Below are positions 20,637-24,657 of a DNA stretch of 24,657 nt, one piece after another. The position numbers were made by a program, and so were the translations under genes. The stretch's first letter is position 1. Each line of letters opens with the position of its first letter. Source of the stretch: a virus; the IMG/VR virus record IMGVR_UViG_3300025759_000663, positions 1-24,657 of that record. One strand, 5' to 3'. The notes below the pieces were generated by a model. The model was not told the DNA's origin. It searched no databases and saw only the letters and a program-made list of their open reading frames with translations.

Positions 20637-21037
20637 GCTCTTACTACTCCTGTTGGGTCATCAACGACTGCTTCCACAGTATCGTCATTTATTAAACGAA
20701 ACTCTTGTCCATACATGACCATACGAGTACCTGAGTAAGCTCTAAAGATTACCCAATCTCCTTTTTGACACCAAGGTCCTGAAGGAAATCTTTGTTTATC
20801 TTTATAGGCTTCAGGTCCAATCTTTAAGACATATCCACATATATTAGATACTTCTTCGTCTTTGATTGTTTGTGAGGCTTTAATAATACCACCCTCCGTC
20901 TTTTCATCTGCTTGTGGCATAGCTACTAATATCTTCCAACCTTTAGGGTCAGGTAGCTGTGTCTTAACATCTTCTTTTACGGGTGGAGCTTTTACACTCT
21001 CTGGGTCTGGGATATTTTCTAGTTTTACTTCACTCAT
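20633..21037 (-). CDS. GroES-like (Cpn10, gp31-type) co-chaperonin
   Basis: This 134-aa protein has a 30-residue acidic N-terminal extension followed by a Cpn10-like barrel: KGWKILVAMPQADEKTEGGI (residues of about 32-51), then the mobile-loop-like IIKASQTIKDEEVSN, GYVLKIGPEAYKDKQRFPSG, CQKGDWVIFRAYSGTRMVMY and GQEFRLINDDTVEAVVDDP. Phage co-chaperonins such as T4 gp31 replace host GroES so that host GroEL can fold the capsid protein. No GroEL gene is in the window. The neighbours (scaffold and capsid genes) fit that role. The fold call is strong. Confidence 0.85.
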   Translation of the reverse strand: MSEVKLENIPDPESVKAPPVKEDVKTQLPDPKGWKILVAMPQADEKTEGGIIKASQTIKDEEVSNICGYVLKIGPEAYKDKQRFPSGPWCQKGDWVIFRAYSGTRMVMYGQEFRLINDDTVEAVVDDPTGVVRA

Positions 21038-21066
21038 ATATTTGCACGACTTTAGGAGTCGAGTAC

Positions 21067-21285
21067 CTATTCACGCTCTTCATGTCTTTTCTTCCAATCC
21101 GACATTTCACGCTCTGCAAGGGATAATCCCTCGATAATTCCACATAATCTTTTATAGTCAGGGTAATCTTTTAGATTGCCTGTTGCTATATGTTGTTCAT
21201 GCTCCCTAATGATATCATTTAGCCTTCTCTTTAAAAACTGTGAAAGTGATTGCTCTTTGACATCATTACTCATTCTTATTGACAT
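21067..21285 (-). CDS. Small conserved helical phage protein (72 aa)
   Basis: This all-helical, charged protein starts MSIRMSNDVKEQSLSQFLKR and continues EHEQHIATGNLKDYPDYKRL and GIIEGLSLAEREMSDWKKRH. The pattern of a helix, a short loop with DYPDYKRL-GIIEGL and a charged C-terminus recurs next to portal genes in marine phages. It overlaps the end of the portal gene by 20 bases. A portal- or packaging-associated role is possible; none is known. Confidence 0.65.
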   Translation of the reverse strand: MSIRMSNDVKEQSLSQFLKRRLNDIIREHEQHIATGNLKDYPDYKRLCGIIEGLSLAEREMSDWKKRHEERE

Positions 21286-23746
21286 CTTCGACTATTTGTC
21301 TAGCTATGTCAATACCTTTTTGGAAATCTTCTCTTGCCTCTGCCTTTCTAGTTTCATCAACTTCTAGCAAATCACTAGCAACCTGCTGTCCTATTTTAGC
21401 TCCGGCTATTTGTTCTTGAGATTGAATTCTTTCTCTTTCAATTTCATCTCTGTTAATTGCTTTCTCTGCATCAAGCTGTAGCCTTGCAGAACTCTCTGCA
21501 ATCTTTCTTTGTACTTCAGCTTCTTTAACTGCAATCTCTCTATCTTTCATTTGCAGTAATGGGTCTTGCTGTTGCTGTGCAATTCTTTCTTGTTGCTCTT
21601 TAGCTTGTGAAGTTATAGCAACTCTTTGTGCAGCTTCTGCAACTAATTCAGATATACGCTTCTCAACATCTGGTGGAATAGGCTCACCCTCTGGTGGTAG
21701 TTCAATACCCATTTCTCTTTCTACTTGTTTTCTAAACTTCATAGTTAAGTGTTGATTAACATACGCTGAAGCATTAGCCACAATGCTTTGTGCATTAGGA
21801 CTTTGCTCAATACTTGCAGCGACCTCAGGATTTTGTTGAGCTGCAACAATAGTTTCAATATGAGCGTCATGGTCTTGGAACGGAAATGCTTTGACCGGTT
21901 GACCATTAATTAAATTTTGTACTGCAGTCACAGGGTCTACAGGTTTAATATCATCTGTATCAGGTATGATATCTTCTACGTTTCTTATGCCTAGTGTTTC
22001 TAGCATTTGTCTGTGTAGCTCAGGCATATTATAAATCTGTGGAGCTGTAGTAGCTAACTGCATTGCAGCTTGATACTGCATAATTCTTTGTGCCATAGTT
22101 GAAGCATTAGGGTCAGAGACCGGTAGTACATCTACTCTTTCATCAAAGTCCTCTACCTTTATAAACTCTTCTTCGTCCATCTCATATGGGTAAGAAGGCT
22201 CAGTAAAGTCTTTTACAATGCCAACTAGTATTTCAAATTCTTTTCTCATAGAAGCATGAAGTCTTGCTTGTACTGCTGACATAACTTTCATGTTTCTTTC
22301 TAACAAAGCTAAGGTAGTTCCAACCGGAGCTTGGTTATTCATGTCAGATACTTTCATATCATTCATACTTGCAAACCTTCTACCTTCTTCAACTATATTT
22401 TGTAGTAATTGATACAGCGTTTGCGAAGGCTCTTTGTATGGTAAGAAAGTAATATTATCCCTGATAGCACCACCGGGGACATCAACATCTCTAAACTCTC
22501 CGGGCATGATAGGAGTATCATCTCCTTTGACTCTCAAGCCTCTAGCTTTAAGACCACCCGGCAAGTTAGATAAAGTACCGGCATCAACTAATTGTCTAAG
22601 TATTGAAGTTGCTGACTTAGCTAAACCACCAACCATGTGTATCAAACCAAAGCCATAAAACCCTAGACCCGGCAAGTATTGGTAGTGTACGAAGTGCATA
22701 CGTCTTAGTTTCTTAGGGTCATTCTCGTAATAGTTTCTTCTAATACTAAGTATTGTTCCACTTGGATAATCTATAGTGACAACATAAGGCAAAGCTATTC
22801 CGGTCATCTCGCCATTAGCCATGTCCTCAAACCCTTTTAAATCAAGGTCTACCTGCATTTCTAAAAGAGTATGCCTATCATCAAAGTTATAAGTATTGCT
22901 CTCGCCTGTCATCTCGTCATACTTCTTGCGTATATCGGATTGATTATCAGACGGCTCAGGTATATCTATGTCACGATAAAATCCTGCTACCTGACTCTTT
23001 CTTATTTCATTCGTAGACTTGTGCATTACATGGGTTGCACGTTGACAAGTTTCTAAATCACTTGCTCCATAATTAACTACAACATCTTCTGCCGGAACAA
23101 ATAAAGAAGCAGGTCTTTCTAAGTTTGGGTCGTAATAAACCTTTCTAAATGCAGAGCCGGCAAGTGGCAAGGAGAACAACATCTTTTCCGTTTCTGTCCT
23201 GTATTCTGACATCTGATATGTCAACAAGAAGTTTAGATAATCTTGTACTCGACCTGCTTGTTTGGTTTTATCTTCTGTTATCTTTCCAACAATCTTTGTT
23301 CTGACAGGTCCTTGTGCCGGAAACATTTCAGCAATAGATTGAGATTGAAACCTAATTACTGCTTCACTAAGCATAGGGTGGAATACTCCACAGGCTCCTG
23401 CCCAAGGTGTAGTCCTTTCTTCAATCTTCAAACCTAATTGGTCTAAGCCTTTTACATAGGTCTCTTCCCATTCAGAACGTGAGTCTTTGTCTGCTTGATA
23501 TTGGGAAATCAAATCGCCACCCAAGACATTCAAGTCATCTTCTGACATCAAGTCTGCAAGGTTTGCATTGAAACCAGATTGAATTACATTTTCAGACTCA
23601 GGGTCGAAATCAATAATCATTCCTCCGTCCTCCGTAGCTATTGCCACGGAGTCAGGATTATCTATGGAGATTGATAACTCTTCCTGTTCTGGAAGTTCGT
23701 CCGTACCCTCGATAGGAGTAGCCGGAGTATTTCTTTCTATTGCCAC
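21266..23746 (-). CDS. Portal protein, P22-type
   Basis: This 826-aa protein has an acidic N-terminus of about 75 residues. A portal body follows: KGLDQLGLKIEERTTPWAGA and GVFHPMLSEAVIRFQSQSIA in the clip/wing-type part, FVPAEDVVVNYGASDLETCQ, YLPGLGFYGFGLIHMVGG (stem and crown part) and LLQNIVEEGRRFASMNDMKV. The C-terminal 150 residues are a charged coiled coil rich in Gln, Glu and Ala, like the barrel extension of P22-type portals. It forms the dodecameric DNA channel at the head vertex and binds the terminase. It starts nine bases behind the terminase stop. Length and C-terminal barrel fit the P22 group. Confidence 0.9.
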   Translation of the reverse strand: MAIERNTPATPIEGTDELPEQEELSISIDNPDSVAIATEDGGMIIDFDPESENVIQSGFNANLADLMSEDDLNVLGGDLISQYQADKDSRSEWEETYVKGLDQLGLKIEERTTPWAGACGVFHPMLSEAVIRFQSQSIAEMFPAQGPVRTKIVGKITEDKTKQAGRVQDYLNFLLTYQMSEYRTETEKMLFSLPLAGSAFRKVYYDPNLERPASLFVPAEDVVVNYGASDLETCQRATHVMHKSTNEIRKSQVAGFYRDIDIPEPSDNQSDIRKKYDEMTGESNTYNFDDRHTLLEMQVDLDLKGFEDMANGEMTGIALPYVVTIDYPSGTILSIRRNYYENDPKKLRRMHFVHYQYLPGLGFYGFGLIHMVGGLAKSATSILRQLVDAGTLSNLPGGLKARGLRVKGDDTPIMPGEFRDVDVPGGAIRDNITFLPYKEPSQTLYQLLQNIVEEGRRFASMNDMKVSDMNNQAPVGTTLALLERNMKVMSAVQARLHASMRKEFEILVGIVKDFTEPSYPYEMDEEEFIKVEDFDERVDVLPVSDPNASTMAQRIMQYQAAMQLATTAPQIYNMPELHRQMLETLGIRNVEDIIPDTDDIKPVDPVTAVQNLINGQPVKAFPFQDHDAHIETIVAAQQNPEVAASIEQSPNAQSIVANASAYVNQHLTMKFRKQVEREMGIELPPEGEPIPPDVEKRISELVAEAAQRVAITSQAKEQQERIAQQQQDPLLQMKDREIAVKEAEVQRKIAESSARLQLDAEKAINRDEIERERIQSQEQIAGAKIGQQVASDLLEVDETRKAEAREDFQKGIDIARQIVEDVNKNE

Positions 23747-23754
23747 TTAGTACC

Positions 23755-24657
23755 TCAGTAATAGTCTGCGACTTTATTATGTTCTAAAGGCTCATCTTCC
23801 TCGTCACTCTCTAAAGGAATAAACCCACCTTGTCTAAATCTTAGTAATGCTTGTGTACTGCTATCAACTAAATCGTCATGTTCCATATTAGGAAACCCTG
23901 CGAATTGTTCTATCACTTCTTCTCCCCACCTTGTTTCTGGACACCATACTACACCAGAACTAAATAAATCTGAAACTGCATTTACTCTTGAAATCTTATC
24001 ATTACCTCTGCTAGGTGTGTATTCCTGTACCGGAATACCTATGGCACGTAGCTCAAATATCAGAGGCATACCTGCAGCCTTAGCCTCAACTATGAAAGCA
24101 TCAGGTTTGTATTCGTTGTATTTATCCTGAGCTTTTCGTTTCAACTCAGGAAACTCTAGTCTTTCTTGGTAAGCGTCTAACAAAATAAGATTAGGTACAA
24201 ACTTACCTTCATCATCTTCTTTGTAAAAGACACCCCAAGTAGTACAAGCAGAGAAGTCAGCTCTTTGATTTTTCATAAAGGCTGTATCCCAAGACTGAAT
24301 AATAAACTCACAATCCGGTGGGTTTCTACCTTCCCATACTTTCCACCATTCCCTTTTTATCAAAGCTCCCTCTTCGGAGGTAGGGTCTTGTTGGTATTGT
24401 GATTGCCATTTGCTATTAGGTAGCTCTGCTTTCAAAGCAGTTAATTCATCAAGCGACCAAAACTCTTCCCATAAAGGATTACCTGAGGGCAAGATAGCAG
24501 GGAGTTCTATAACTTCCCATTGGTCTGCACCACCACGTTTAATACTCGCATCAACAACTTGACCGGTCAAATCCCTTTGGTGCCACCTTGTCATTACCAC
24601 AATGATAGAGCCATTCGGTTGTAAACGTTGTCTCGGTCCTGAGGTATACCACTCATA
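23755..24657 (-). CDS. terL: Terminase large subunit, C-terminal part (start outside the window)
   Basis: The frame is open to the right edge, giving the C-terminal 300 residues. The visible part begins near the end of the ATPase domain: an IIVVMTRWHQRDLTGQ element (about residues 18-33), typical of phage terminases. The nuclease domain has the RNase-H-like set: QSWDTAF with Asp124 (visible-part numbering), a VEAKAAGMPLIFEL segment and a C-terminal NMEHDDLVDSSTQALL with the further acidic residues. Walker A and B would lie beyond the edge. The protein drives DNA into the procapsid and cuts the concatemer. It is first in the operon, directly ahead of the portal gene. Confidence 0.93.
   Translation of the reverse strand, partial: YEWYTSGPRQRLQPNGSIIVVMTRWHQRDLTGQVVDASIKRGGADQWEVIELPAILPSGNPLWEEFWSLDELTALKAELPNSKWQSQYQQDPTSEEGALIKREWWKVWEGRNPPDCEFIIQSWDTAFMKNQRADFSACTTWGVFYKEDDEGKFVPNLILLDAYQERLEFPELKRKAQDKYNEYKPDAFIVEAKAAGMPLIFELRAIGIPVQEYTPSRGNDKISRVNAVSDLFSSGVVWCPETRWGEEVIEQFAGFPNMEHDDLVDSSTQALLRFRQGGFIPLESDEEDEPLEHNKVADYY

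Noticed and set aside
21047-21061. Hairpin CGACT/AGTCG between the 72-aa gene and the co-chaperonin gene
   Set aside because: The stem is only 5 bp with no T-run after it, too weak to call a terminator.
1-24657. tRNA genes, integrase or insertion sequences
   Set aside because: No cloverleaf-like sequence, recombinase or transposase motif was recognised while reading either strand. A tRNA scan would be the decisive check.

Overview
This window looks like part of the genome of an AT-rich, tailed marine bacteriophage (or a metagenome-assembled phage contig). All supported genes lie on the minus strand, so transcription runs from position 24657 towards 1. Most neighbouring genes touch through ATGA or TAATG junctions or overlap. 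No tail tube, sheath or tape-measure gene is visible. The portal resembles the P22 type and is followed by P22 gp4-like and SU10-adaptor-like connector proteins. Together these favour a short-tailed (podovirus-like) virion. The host should be Gram-negative, because the phage carries spanin-like genes and the outer-membrane secretion proteins CsgG and CsgF. Several small families resemble ones I know from SAR11 and other pelagic phages, but the host assignment is inference.

Packaging and head region (24657 to about 16540): a partial large terminase, a portal protein, a 72-aa conserved protein, a GroES-like co-chaperonin, a scaffold-like protein, a conserved 174-aa protein, a head-decoration-like protein, a gpT-like major capsid protein with a strong terminator just behind it, and two small virion-like proteins.

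Small-protein and connector region (about 16530 to 12170): a run of very small, lysine-rich proteins, including two too short for ordinary ORF cut-offs. These are followed by the gp4-like tail accessory protein, an unusual zinc-ribbon/Pro-Ser-linker/cupredoxin-like protein, the SU10-like adaptor and two conserved small proteins.

Fibre region (12170 to 5261): two copies of a two-gene module, each a fibre with a C-terminal S74 (endosialidase-type) chaperone followed by a short tail protein that starts with a shared N-terminal motif. Between the copies are an orphan 302-aa protein, two different 2OG-Fe(II) oxygenases and a repeat-rich fibre-like protein.

Lysis and curli region (5259 to 1): small membrane proteins, a staphylococcal-nuclease-like enzyme, a holin candidate, and then a set that looks like a compact type VIII (curli) secretion system: CsgF, CsgG, a curlin-like repeat protein and a secreted FecR-domain protein with a curlin-like tail. 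A small lipoprotein, an overlapping Rz/Rz1-like spanin pair and a GH24 endolysin cut by the window edge follow. The curli genes sit inside the lysis cassette and are translationally interlocked with it. This is the most remarkable part of the window. I recall csgG/csgF genes being reported in some marine phages. I do not recall a set that also has a curlin-like subunit and a FecR/curlin hybrid, but I could not search for one.
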